DNA from: Dysgonamonadaceae bacterium
Lineage (GTDB): Bacteria; Bacteroidota; Bacteroidia; Bacteroidales; Azobacteroidaceae
Direction: 5' to 3'
NCBI GenBank assembly: GCA_031284225.1
Contig: JAITAH010000096.1
Location: 1 to 10,810 of the forward strand
Length of the DNA stretch: 10,810 nucleotides
Shown here: positions 1 to 7,200 of the stretch, one piece after another
How the letters are laid out: each line of letters begins with the position of its first letter
How positions within the stretch are numbered: the first letter of the stretch is position 1
Position numbers and translations under genes: made by a program
The notes under the pieces: model-generated
Databases searched by the model: none
Seen by the model: only the letters and a program-made list of their open reading frames with translations
Told to the model about the DNA's origin: nothing

Positions 1-228
1 CGGCAACATCTGTTCCGATTTCTTTACAGTTACGATGTTCCACCGGATAATAACGCTTCCGAACGGGCGGTAAGAACGTTCAAAGTCAAACAGAAAGTTT
101 CCGGACTTTTCCGTTCAACTGACGGCGCTACGGCTTTTGCCATCATCCGTTCTGTTATTGATACGACTATCAAAAATTCTCAAAATGTTTGGAACGCTTT
201 GAATTCTGTCGCTGGTATAGCTGAATAG
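1..228 (+). CDS. IS66-family transposase, C-terminal end (5' part outside window)
   Basis: The frame is open from the first base and ends at TAG 226-228, giving 75 residues. The segment VPPDNNASERAVRTFKVKQK (residues 13-32), followed by a phenylalanine/isoleucine-rich helix (GATAFAIIRSVIDT), is the typical end of the DDE domain of IS66 transposases (TnpC). Glu21 in NNASER is at the place of the third catalytic acidic residue of the DDE triad. IS66 transposases usually exceed 450 residues, so only about the last sixth is visible and intactness of the rest cannot be judged. There is no frameshift in the visible part. It runs opposite to the pectin operon and marks the edge of an inserted element. 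Seen directly: frame and motif. Family assignment comes from knowledge of the IS66 family. Confidence 0.9.
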   Translation, partial: RQHLFRFLYSYDVPPDNNASERAVRTFKVKQKVSGLFRSTDGATAFAIIRSVIDTTIKNSQNVWNALNSVAGIAE

Positions 229-263
229 TTACTCAATTTTTAATTTTTAATTATTCGGCATTT

Positions 264-287
264 GTTCACCCCCAATAGTAATTTTAC
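264..287. repeat. Candidate right terminal inverted repeat of the IS66 element
   Basis: About 36 bp after the transposase stop is a stretch whose reverse complement begins GTAAAATTACTATTGGGGGT. IS66-family termini characteristically begin with GTAA on the element's outer edge, and a right end shortly after tnpC fits. If correct, the element ends at 287 and the 8 bases at 288-295 (GGGAAGCC) would be one copy of the target duplication. The left end lies outside the window, so neither the repeat pair nor the duplication can be verified. Confidence 0.4.
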
Positions 288-310
288 GGGAAGCCTGCCT
301 GTTTTCCTCC

Positions 311-329
311 AAACGTACTGACGTTTTTC
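311..329 (+). terminator. Small hairpin with T-rich tail, possible terminator after the IS66 transposase
   Basis: AAACGT (311-316) and ACGTTT (321-326) are perfect inverted repeats around a 4-base loop, followed by further T residues (327-328). On the plus strand this resembles a weak intrinsic terminator about 85 bp after the transposase stop. The stem is short and A/T-rich outside its CG steps, so it could be coincidence. Confidence 0.3.
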
Positions 330-334
330 ACGTC

Positions 335-381
335 CTCTCCCTTACACCCTCTCCAAATCGGAGAGAGGTCAGGGACGAGGA
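335..381. repeat. Imperfect palindromic intergenic repeat (REP-like)
   Basis: CTCTCC (350-355 region) and GGAGAG (360-365 region) form the inner perfect stem around AAATC. Outer arms CTCTCCCTTAC (335-345) and GTCAGGGACGAG (369-380) pair imperfectly. The element begins two bases after the stop codon of the HU-like remnant read on the minus strand, so it may once have been that gene's transcription terminator. Such 'ccctctcc...ggagaggg' palindromes occur as dispersed intergenic repeats, but copy number in this genome cannot be known from one window. Confidence 0.5.
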
Positions 382-382
382 A

Positions 383-610
383 CTACACCTTTTCAAATTT
401 CAACGTAGCTCGCATCTCTTTCAAATCGACGCCCCGCCGGAAAACCACTTTCGACGATTTGATGAACGAAGCGTTGAAATTCTCTGCCGTTTCCGCGCCG
501 TCGTTGCTGATGCTGATTTGAAAAGATCCGAAATCGCCGAAGCGGACAATTTCGCCGTCGCTTGTCGGGAATGTCGGGTTGTCATCGCTTTTGTATTGTT
601 TGAATGGCGT
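383..610 (-). pseudogene. C-terminal remnant of a Bacteroidota HU-like (HU-HIG type) DNA-binding protein
   Basis: On the minus strand an open frame of 75 codons ends at TAG (385-383). From about position 556 down, the translation (IVRFGDFGSFQISIS..., NASFIKSSKVVFRRG..., ending LKEMRATLKFEKV) matches the second half of the Bacteroidota-specific HU-like family: the beta-arm region with GDFGSF and the terminal KVVFRRG strand. These proteins are normally about 120-150 residues with an N-terminal helical half. Here the upstream frame meets TAA at 613-611, and no usable ATG precedes the conserved part. The residues between the TAA and GEIVR (TPFKQYKSDDN...) do not look like the family. I infer a gene truncated at its 5' side by a deletion or rearrangement next to the IS66 element. 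The family call is fairly sure; that it is non-functional is inferred from the missing N-terminus. Confidence 0.75.
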
Positions 611-687
611 TTATAAAAATTTTCACGCTGGGCGATAAAGGTATGATTTTATTTTGAAACAAAAAACAAATTTTGAAAATTTTTGCG

Positions 688-790
688 AAGATAAAAGAAT
701 AAAGAAGATAGACGCAGACATAAAAGATCAAAGACGTTTTTAATCTTCTCTGTCTCTATCTTTCTTCTTTATTCTTTTGTCTTTTATCTT
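688..790. repeat. Long imperfect purine/pyrimidine inverted repeat
   Basis: The left arm (688-720, AAGATAAAAGAATAAAGAAG...GATAGA...GACA) is purine-rich. The right arm (about 748-790) reads back as AAGATAAAAGACAAAAGAAT...AAAGAAG...GATAGAGACA on the other strand. The arms therefore pair along about 33-42 bases with small insertions in the right arm, around a centre near 728-742 (AAGAT/ATCTT inner stem). It is non-coding in all frames. It could be a decayed mobile-element end, a structured RNA or a recombination hot spot; nothing in the sequence decides. Confidence 0.6.
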
Positions 791-806
791 AATAATATAA
801 CGCAAA

Positions 807-963
807 TAAAAAAGAGGATGTATCAAAAGGTCGATTTCTCGTCATTGCGAACTGCGAGGAACGAAGCAGGAAGCAAACCAGATTATTGATTATTAATGGA
901 TTGCTTCGGGCGAACGCCCTCGTAATGACGGTTTTGTTACTTTTGATACAGCCCTTTTTCAAA
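807..963 (-). terminator. Probable terminator of the pectin operon, formed by the palindromic element
   Basis: Transcription of the minus-strand operon passes its last stop (968) and enters the palindromic element 5 bases later. Read in that direction, the distal arm CTTTTGATACATCC is followed by CTTTTTT (T run at 813-808), which is the layout of an intrinsic terminator with an unusually long stem. The opposite orientation also ends in a short T run (955-959), so it may work in both directions. Inferred from structure only. Confidence 0.5.
809..963. repeat. MITE/REP-like palindromic element with nested inverted repeats
   Basis: The outer arms contain a perfect 11-bp inverted repeat, TGTATCAAAAG (819-829) and CTTTTGATACA (940-950), extended imperfectly outwards (AAAGAGGA at left, GCCCTTTTTC at right). 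Inside is a second pair: CGTCATTGCGA (840-850) against CGTAATGACG (921-930), and GAAGCAAACC (870-879) against GGATTGCTTC (898-907). An A/T-rich centre (about 880-897) separates them. Inner sequences of the type 'cgtcattgcga...gaagcaa' recur as dispersed palindromes in many bacterial genomes. The nested, two-layer architecture suggests a non-autonomous mobile repeat. No coding potential is seen. The stretch 611-967 holds only this element and the repeat at 688-790. Confidence 0.7.
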
Positions 964-967
964 AAAT

Positions 968-2806
968 CTAAGGTTCCGTTACCAATTTCTTCTGAGATTT
1001 AACACTCCCGTCGGTAAAAGTAGATACTTCGATAACGATCCCTTTCGCAGGTCGGGGTATTTCTTTTCCCAACAAATCGAAATAACGTACTTTGAAAATG
1101 GTTTTTCCGCTATTGTCGAAAACAGGTCTAATGCCTGTGTTGCTACCTGATACGTAATCTACCGCATTTTTTACGATTGTCAGATAATCGGCAGTCAGGT
1201 AACCTGCTGTTTGTTCGCTTACGCCGATGTAAATATTTTTAGCGGTAATTGTAACGCCGCCTGTGATAGGACGGTCGCCGGCGCCGGCGTCATCCATTAC
1301 CGAATTTGCAATCAATTCAAAAATAACCGGAGCTTCGGGATAACTTGTCGAAGTGGTGGGTACTTTTGCCAAAGAGACAAGGTTAGCCGCATTGTTGCCA
1401 ATCCAGCCTTCCGGATCCATTGGCGTCAAAATCCTGAAACTTGCATGTTTCGAACCGCTTGCCAATGGTATATCGGCGCTTGTGTTAAGGCCTTTGAAAA
1501 CCGGATGTGCAGCATCTACCACCGTAACGCCGGTCGGAACCGCATCCAACGACGAGCCTTCGATATTTTTCGGCGATCCCCAATTCCAGCGACTCGACTG
1601 CAACATGAACGGCTTCAGGTTGACAATCGGATATGCGCAGTCTTTCAAATATTTCAACCCTGCATCACCCGAACCCGGCAAAGCTGCTAATACCAGGGCT
1701 TTATAAGTATCCGCGCCACTAAGCAGGTTGGTATTGGAAGAAAGCAGAATATCTACTTCGTAAGTTTCTTTTAATTTGTCGATAATAGCAACATCGCCGG
1801 CGTCAGTCGGTTGTGCATTGTTAGTGATGTAGGCAATCAATGGTTTCGTAGGTACGGTTACGGAAATGCTTCCCGTAAGCGGATCGGTAGTGGCAACGCC
1901 ATCGGTTGCCGTGATTGACCAGGAGTAATCTCCTGCGGCTGCTGGCGTTCCCGAAATGGTTATATTTTTAGCGTCAACGTCGGTGTTAACTGTTATGCCT
2001 ACCGGAGTTGAACCGCCTGTCCAGGCAAGAGTGGCCGATGTTGCCGAGCCGCTCCAGTGGTACTCTATGGGCGTAATACTTTGGCCTAAGAATATGTTTT
2101 GTTCGCTTTCGCCCGACACTTTGGTCAGATACGGAACAGTGGTCGGCACTAATTCGCCCAATGTAACTTTAACGTAGGCAACGCGGAACGTCTGAGCTTT
2201 GTTTCCTATCGTATCGCCTTCATTCGCAAGAATATAACCATTTCCGGAAGCAACAACAATCGCCGGATTATAAATCCGGAACGAACGAGTATTTGCCGGA
2301 ACATCGGTTATGACCACGCCAACGCCGCCCGCGCGACAAGCCGGAAATTCTACCAGAGCCGTACCGATAATATAATTTTCATCGAAAGGTAGCTTGTCGG
2401 AATAAAGAAGCCCGCCGATAACGCCTTTATCGGTGCCACCGCTCGTACCGTTGAATTGCAACCCCGTGATGTATTTCTCGGATGCAAGTCCTTCAAAATA
2501 AGTTTCATTTTCTTTAGCTCCTATCTGGCAGTACGAGATGCTTGATGGCATTGGATTTTTATAAACGCCGTTGTTGCTTGCACTCGCCGCCGTAGCGCCG
2601 CCGCCAATGTTGAACTTTACTTCATCCGAGGTTCCCGGATTTACTTCGTAGGCAAGTTTACCGCTTGCAAAAAACACGCCTGAAGTCGCGTCAATAAGCG
2701 CGCCTGCTTCGGGATCCCAATCTTTACCAAAATCGGCTATTGTCTGCGCCGATAAGTTAAAACTTAACACAGCCAAAAATGCTGTTAACAAGTACTCTTT
2801 TTTCAT
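968..2806 (-). CDS. Secreted multidomain protein with Ig-like domain and T9SS-type C-terminal signal; function unknown
   Basis: This 612-residue protein starts at ATG 2806-2804; an in-frame TTG three codons upstream is less likely. Residues 1-20 are a signal peptide (MKK, hydrophobic core, LSA|Q). Residues about 22-220 form a beta-rich region ending in RVAYVKVTLGEL, as in carbohydrate-binding-like sandwiches, though I do not recognise a named family. Residues about 224-318 are an Ig-like domain (GITVNTD...ITISGTPAAAGDYSWSITATDG). Residues about 321-555 are an alpha/beta domain (PLIAYITNN, DKLKETYEVDILLSS, YKALVLAALPG, YPIVNLKPF) resembling flavodoxin or glutamine-amidotransferase-like folds but with no catalytic triad that I can see. 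Residues about 565-610 (YFDLLGKEI..PAKGIVIEVSTFTDGSVKSQKKLV) match a degenerate T9SS type A sorting domain, so export across the outer membrane is inferred. It is the last operon gene, 31 bp after the GH28 gene. A pectin-binding or surface role is a guess from context. Confidence 0.8.
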   Translation of the reverse strand: MKKEYLLTAFLAVLSFNLSAQTIADFGKDWDPEAGALIDATSGVFFASGKLAYEVNPGTSDEVKFNIGGGATAASASNNGVYKNPMPSSISYCQIGAKENETYFEGLASEKYITGLQFNGTSGGTDKGVIGGLLYSDKLPFDENYIIGTALVEFPACRAGGVGVVITDVPANTRSFRIYNPAIVVASGNGYILANEGDTIGNKAQTFRVAYVKVTLGELVPTTVPYLTKVSGESEQNIFLGQSITPIEYHWSGSATSATLAWTGGSTPVGITVNTDVDAKNITISGTPAAAGDYSWSITATDGVATTDPLTGSISVTVPTKPLIAYITNNAQPTDAGDVAIIDKLKETYEVDILLSSNTNLLSGADTYKALVLAALPGSGDAGLKYLKDCAYPIVNLKPFMLQSSRWNWGSPKNIEGSSLDAVPTGVTVVDAAHPVFKGLNTSADIPLASGSKHASFRILTPMDPEGWIGNNAANLVSLAKVPTTSTSYPEAPVIFELIANSVMDDAGAGDRPITGGVTITAKNIYIGVSEQTAGYLTADYLTIVKNAVDYVSGSNTGIRPVFDNSGKTIFKVRYFDLLGKEIPRPAKGIVIEVSTFTDGSVKSQKKLVTEP

Positions 2807-2837
2807 GATTCTCAAATTTTAAAATTAATAAAAACTT

Positions 2838-4262
2838 TTATTTAAACGCTTGAATATCTTTCACATTTTCCGTTTTCAGTTCGCGGTCTTTTGCCTTCAC
2901 CGACAAGCCTTTTGTTTGCCATTTTTCGGCAAAACGAATCGTTCCCGCTTTTTCGCCTTCAAAATTGACATTAGTGAAGCAAAAATGCGTAAGCAAACTC
3001 GTTTCCATACCAATGGCTTTGATGCAGGTTTCCGCATCGCCGGCGTTGATGTTTTCGAAGTATATATTTCTGAAATAAGGCGTTCCGTGCTGTTCGGCGA
3101 CGGGCGTCAGCAGTTTTTTCCAATGAACCGGTACCGTATCGTAATCATATTCTTTCGGCAAACGGTTGGCATTGTAAGATGGAAGCCAGTTAAGATCAAC
3201 TACAAAAGGATTTTTCACCCCTTGCATGTCGATATTACAGAGGTAAATATTTTCAACCGTACCGCCCCGCTGAACAGTCGATTTAAATCGCAGTCCGTAT
3301 TTAGTTCCAATGCCTTTCAGGTTGTAAGCCACGATGTTGCGGATACTTCCCGAAGTTTCGCTTCCGCAGGTGAATAAGCCGTCGCCATGTCCGGCAATGC
3401 AATTACGGATCACCACATATTCCGTTGGACGGTTCACGCGCAAACCGTCGGCGTCGCGTCCCGCTTTCAGACAAAAATTATCATCGTTGCAGTTAACATT
3501 ACAGTTTTCTATCAATATCTTGCGTGAAGAATCAATGTCTATACCGTCCGTACTCGGTCCACGACCTTCGATATTGTTGGAAATAATAATATTGTCCACT
3601 GTAATCTGTTCGGAATACAGAATGTGCAACGACCAGAATCCCGGCTGATAAAGCACAATATCTTTTACAGTAATATCTTTGCTGTCTGATATTAGGACGC
3701 CGCGCGGCCGTTCGCAATCGTAATCGACAATCCACCGCAAACCTTTGGGTTCGTATTCTTTACGCATGTCGCGATATTTATCCCAGAAGACTTTTCCTTT
3801 TCCGTGAATTATGCCTTCGCCGCTGATAGCGACATTTTGCTGACCGACGATATTTATCAAGGCAGCCGGCCACTTCATTTCGATTCCGGCCACGCGCGTA
3901 TTGATACGTTCGTAATCGTCGATATTTTGACTGCCGAGCAGCGTTGTTCCTTTCGGAATATTAAAATTCACATTACTTTTGATAAAAACGGAGCCAGTCA
4001 GGTAGATTCCGGGCGAAAAAGTAACAATACCTCCCCCGTTGCGTGAACATTCGTCAATAGCGCGCTGTATGGCGTTAGTACAAAGCATTACGGCGTCTCC
4101 GTCCGCTCCGTAATCGGTTGCGTTATATACTTTGGTTTTAGCAGGATATGAATGTGCGCCAACGTCTTTCATCCAATCGAAATCCGGCTGTGAATACGAC
4201 TTTGCCCAAGCAATAAGAAGCAAGCTAAGCGTTAAAATTAATTTTTTTCTCATTTGTATCAT
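2838..4262 (-). CDS. Secreted GH28 polygalacturonase / rhamnogalacturonan hydrolase-like enzyme
   Basis: This 474-residue protein, the usual GH28 size, has a signal peptide (RKKLILTLSLLLIAWAKSYS|Q). It opens with the family's NATDYGADGDA...NAIQRAID segment (residues 47-70). The parallel beta-helix active-site signatures are present: STDGIDIDS (237-245, usual form NTDGID), NDDNFCLKAG (259-268), AGHGDG (290-295) and GLRFKS (323-328, usual form RIK). The catalytic acids are expected to be Asp239, Asp260 and Asp261, with His292. GH28 enzymes hydrolyse alpha-1,4-galacturonosyl or GalA-rhamnose bonds in pectin. The S-for-N and F-for-I changes mean exact substrate (homogalacturonan, rhamnogalacturonan or exo-acting on oligosaccharides) cannot be fixed. 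The start ATG 4262-4260 overlaps the upstream TGA as ATGA, with AGGAAA just before it. ATG 4253 (MRKK, like the neighbouring gene's start) is an equally reasonable alternative giving 471 residues. Confidence 0.92.
   Translation of the reverse strand: MIQMRKKLILTLSLLLIAWAKSYSQPDFDWMKDVGAHSYPAKTKVYNATDYGADGDAVMLCTNAIQRAIDECSRNGGGIVTFSPGIYLTGSVFIKSNVNFNIPKGTTLLGSQNIDDYERINTRVAGIEMKWPAALINIVGQQNVAISGEGIIHGKGKVFWDKYRDMRKEYEPKGLRWIVDYDCERPRGVLISDSKDITVKDIVLYQPGFWSLHILYSEQITVDNIIISNNIEGRGPSTDGIDIDSSRKILIENCNVNCNDDNFCLKAGRDADGLRVNRPTEYVVIRNCIAGHGDGLFTCGSETSGSIRNIVAYNLKGIGTKYGLRFKSTVQRGGTVENIYLCNIDMQGVKNPFVVDLNWLPSYNANRLPKEYDYDTVPVHWKKLLTPVAEQHGTPYFRNIYFENINAGDAETCIKAIGMETSLLTHFCFTNVNFEGEKAGTIRFAEKWQTKGLSVKAKDRELKTENVKDIQAFK
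4259..4262 (-). promoter_or_regulatory. ATGA start-stop overlap, translational coupling
   Basis: The first possible ATG of the GH28 gene (4262-4260) overlaps the TGA of the DUF4450-GH105 gene (4261-4259). The preceding bases ATTAGGAAA give a purine-rich stretch close to the start. A second ATG nine bases downstream (4253) would remove the overlap and leave a 5-base gap, but coupling would still be expected. Confidence 0.6.
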
Positions 4263-7200
4263 TTTCCTAATTCAAGACATCCCATAATAAACGGCCCCGT
4301 TGCTTTCGCATCGTTGTCGCGCACCTGTTCGTTGATATAATAATCGAAACTGCCGTCCCGGTAAGGATTTCCGCCCAATCCGGCCACTGCGCAACAGCGA
4401 GTCAGCGTAAGCGTTCCGTCGGCGTTTTCGACAATCAGATTTTTCATCAATCCATCATAAACATTTTCGGCTATTTTGCGGTATTTTACATCTATATAAC
4501 CTTTGTTTACCGCTTTTGCAAAAGCATACATAAACATGGACGAAACGGAGGCTTCGAGATAATTTCCTTTTTTATTTCCTTTATCCACAATCTGATACCA
4601 AAGACCTGTCTTGTCTTGATATTTGGGCAATGTTTCCGCCAAACCGTTTAGGATCTTCAACAGTTCGGGACGTTGCGGATGATCCATGGGGACAAAATCC
4701 AAAACATCCACCAGAGCCATCATCCACCAGCCTATACTACGTCCCCAAAAATTAGGCGACTGACCGGTCGTTTTGTCTGCCCAACGCTGTTCACGGCTTT
4801 CATCCCAAGCATGATAATAAAGGCCGGTTCGACTGTCGTAAGTATATTTTGCACAGATAATAAACTGGTTAACCACATCGTCAATCCATTCGGGATGATT
4901 AAATGTAACAGCATATTCAGCCAAAAACGGCGAACCCATATACAAACCGTCGAGCCAAATCTGATGCCGATATATTAACTTATGCCAGAAAACCCCTTCG
5001 CTTGTCCGAGGATGCACTTTCATCTGGCTTACCAGCTTGTTTATGGCAAGTTTGTATTTTTCATTGCCGGTTTCGCGATAGACGTCAAACAGGACTTTTC
5101 CCGAATTGATATAATCAATATTATAAGACTCCATTTTATAGAGGTGAATTTCGCCTTTTTCGCTGATAAGCGAATCAGCCCATTCAACCACATAATCCAG
5201 GTATTTGCGATCACCGGTCTGTTTCCACATTTTTAGCATTGCAAGACAGATCAAACCCTGCGAATAGCCAAAATAGAGGCGTTTGCCGTAATCCGATTGC
5301 CATGCTTCCGGAAACCGTTTCATTTCCGATTCGGCAAAAAGTATCGCTGTTTTCGCCGAGGTAGCAGAGCGTTGCAGCGTAACGCCCATTAGTCCGACAA
5401 CTACCTCATTGGCAATTGTTTTTACTTCTACTCGGTCCAATTCTTTTTCCGGTTTGAGCGGAATATCCAGAATGATTCCCGCGCCTCCGTCTATGTATCT
5501 TCCATAGACTTCATCCGGTTTAATTTTTGCGGCGGTTTCCATATCGCAGCTTACGATACCTGTTTTGAAAGCCAGCCGGTAGGGACGCGGACGGAAAACG
5601 CGAAAAGCTTGTCCGTCAATATAAAAATCCTGCTCAATGGGCGCCCATGTTTCGGGATTGATCAATTCGAGGAAATCGGAAGAACCGTCTTTGTAATAAA
5701 CCGTTACAATTCCATTGGTTATATGACACTGTATATGGTTTGTTGTTCCGGCGAGCAAAAACCAGGCATGTAAAGCCTTTCCTGAAAGCGGGATCTGTAT
5801 TTTTTCGGGATAATTATCCCACAAAGTTGTAAATGCAATATTGTTTCCGGTTTCTGTTGTACGGAAAGGAACTCCGAAAGGCGTGCCGAATACGCCGTTT
5901 TTCACTGCTTTTCGCAATCCGCTGTCGTCAATATCCGCTGTCAGCAAGGGATGACACCATTCGCCGACGCCCTGTACGGGAATTTGCATCGTAGTATAAG
6001 GCGAACGCGGAGTCAGGTATTCGTTCTTGAAAATTTGGCTTACCGTAGCGTTAAAATAGTTGTCCATATTGACCGTTTCAAACACTTTGCCCTGCTCATT
6101 GATATTCGGCAATTCCAGCCGGTTGTTTTTCTGTTTTTTTATCTCTATATCAATTGGTTGCCACCATTTCATTCTGCCTTGTTCCAATTGAACAAAAAGG
6201 GTTCTGTAACCTGATTCTCCGGCCAATATTCCCGACAGGTGGTTTTCATCGCTTTGCGAAGATTTCAAAACTTGTTGAGGATCATACACTTCCGTTATTT
6301 TTGCAACAGAAGTCAAATTCCATTCTTCGTTTTGAAAACCGGACGGGCGCCAAACCGGCTTTTGCAATCCGGCTTTCTTCCACGCTATTGTTACTTCGTA
6401 TTTAACGGCTTTTCCGCAAACGATGTTAATCAACGGAGCGCCAACGTTTTCCGCAAAAGACCATTGTGCAGGTTTTCCGTTTACCGTCAGCAATTCTATG
6501 TCTTCTTTCGATGCATTAACTTGTAATTCAAGGTTTAACTGTTTCGTAAATTTACTGTCAATAGTATAAATATCCTTTGTTCCTGTCCGTTTGAAGTTGA
6601 AATCGATATCGGGGGAGACCATCGAAGCAAACTCCCAATCCGAAGGAAATCCGGGACGGATAACCAACCTGTCGTTCATAGCATCGGGAGAAATGCCGAA
6701 AAGACCCTGAACCAATGCCCGCGAATAAACCCCGACAGGATCGCCAAAATCGCGATAACATTCGCCTCTTGCAGCATCATAAAAGCTGATTTGCCCGATA
6801 TTTCCGGGAGAATTTCCCAGATACATGCCGTCTAAAACCGAACTTTTGAACAGCAGAAAAGCCTCGTTCGCCCGTCCTGCCTGCCAGTAAGCGAGGCTTG
6901 TGTGCGCCACTTCCGCAAAAGCGACATTGTTGACAGACCAGGAATAAGGCAGCCAATTGGTTGTGGATATCGTTTGATAACCCTTGTTATGGTTATTACG
7001 ATAGTTTTTGTCGTCTAATCCTTTCGCTGTAACGGGAATATGAGGTATTTCTCTGTCGATGTAGCGCGTTGCCTGATAAGATTGGAACGGTGTGTGTATT
7101 TTCGAATCAATGGCATGGTAAACAGTCCATACGCCGGCAGAGGGATGTACGAGTTTATTTCCCATAAAATCTTGAAATTCAGCCCACCATCCTTTATTTT

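Noticed and set aside
611..967. Search for tRNA, CRISPR repeats or a small gene in the non-coding stretch
   Set aside because: No regularly spaced direct repeats, no cloverleaf-like sequence, and no frame with protein-like composition; only the inverted repeats reported above.
1211..1690. A 159-codon plus-strand open frame inside the T9SS-tailed gene
   Set aside because: It is a Cys- and Arg-rich translation without any domain, antisense to a coherent secreted protein; a shadow frame.
2807..2815. TTG start giving a protein three residues longer at the T9SS-tailed gene
   Set aside because: ATG at 2806 immediately starts a standard MKK signal peptide; the TTG extension adds nothing family-like.
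5350..5390. Possible frameshift or lost stop/start separating DUF4450 and GH105 genes
   Set aside because: The frame runs through the junction without interruption, and no ATG with a signal peptide precedes the GH105 domain, so a true fusion is the simpler reading.
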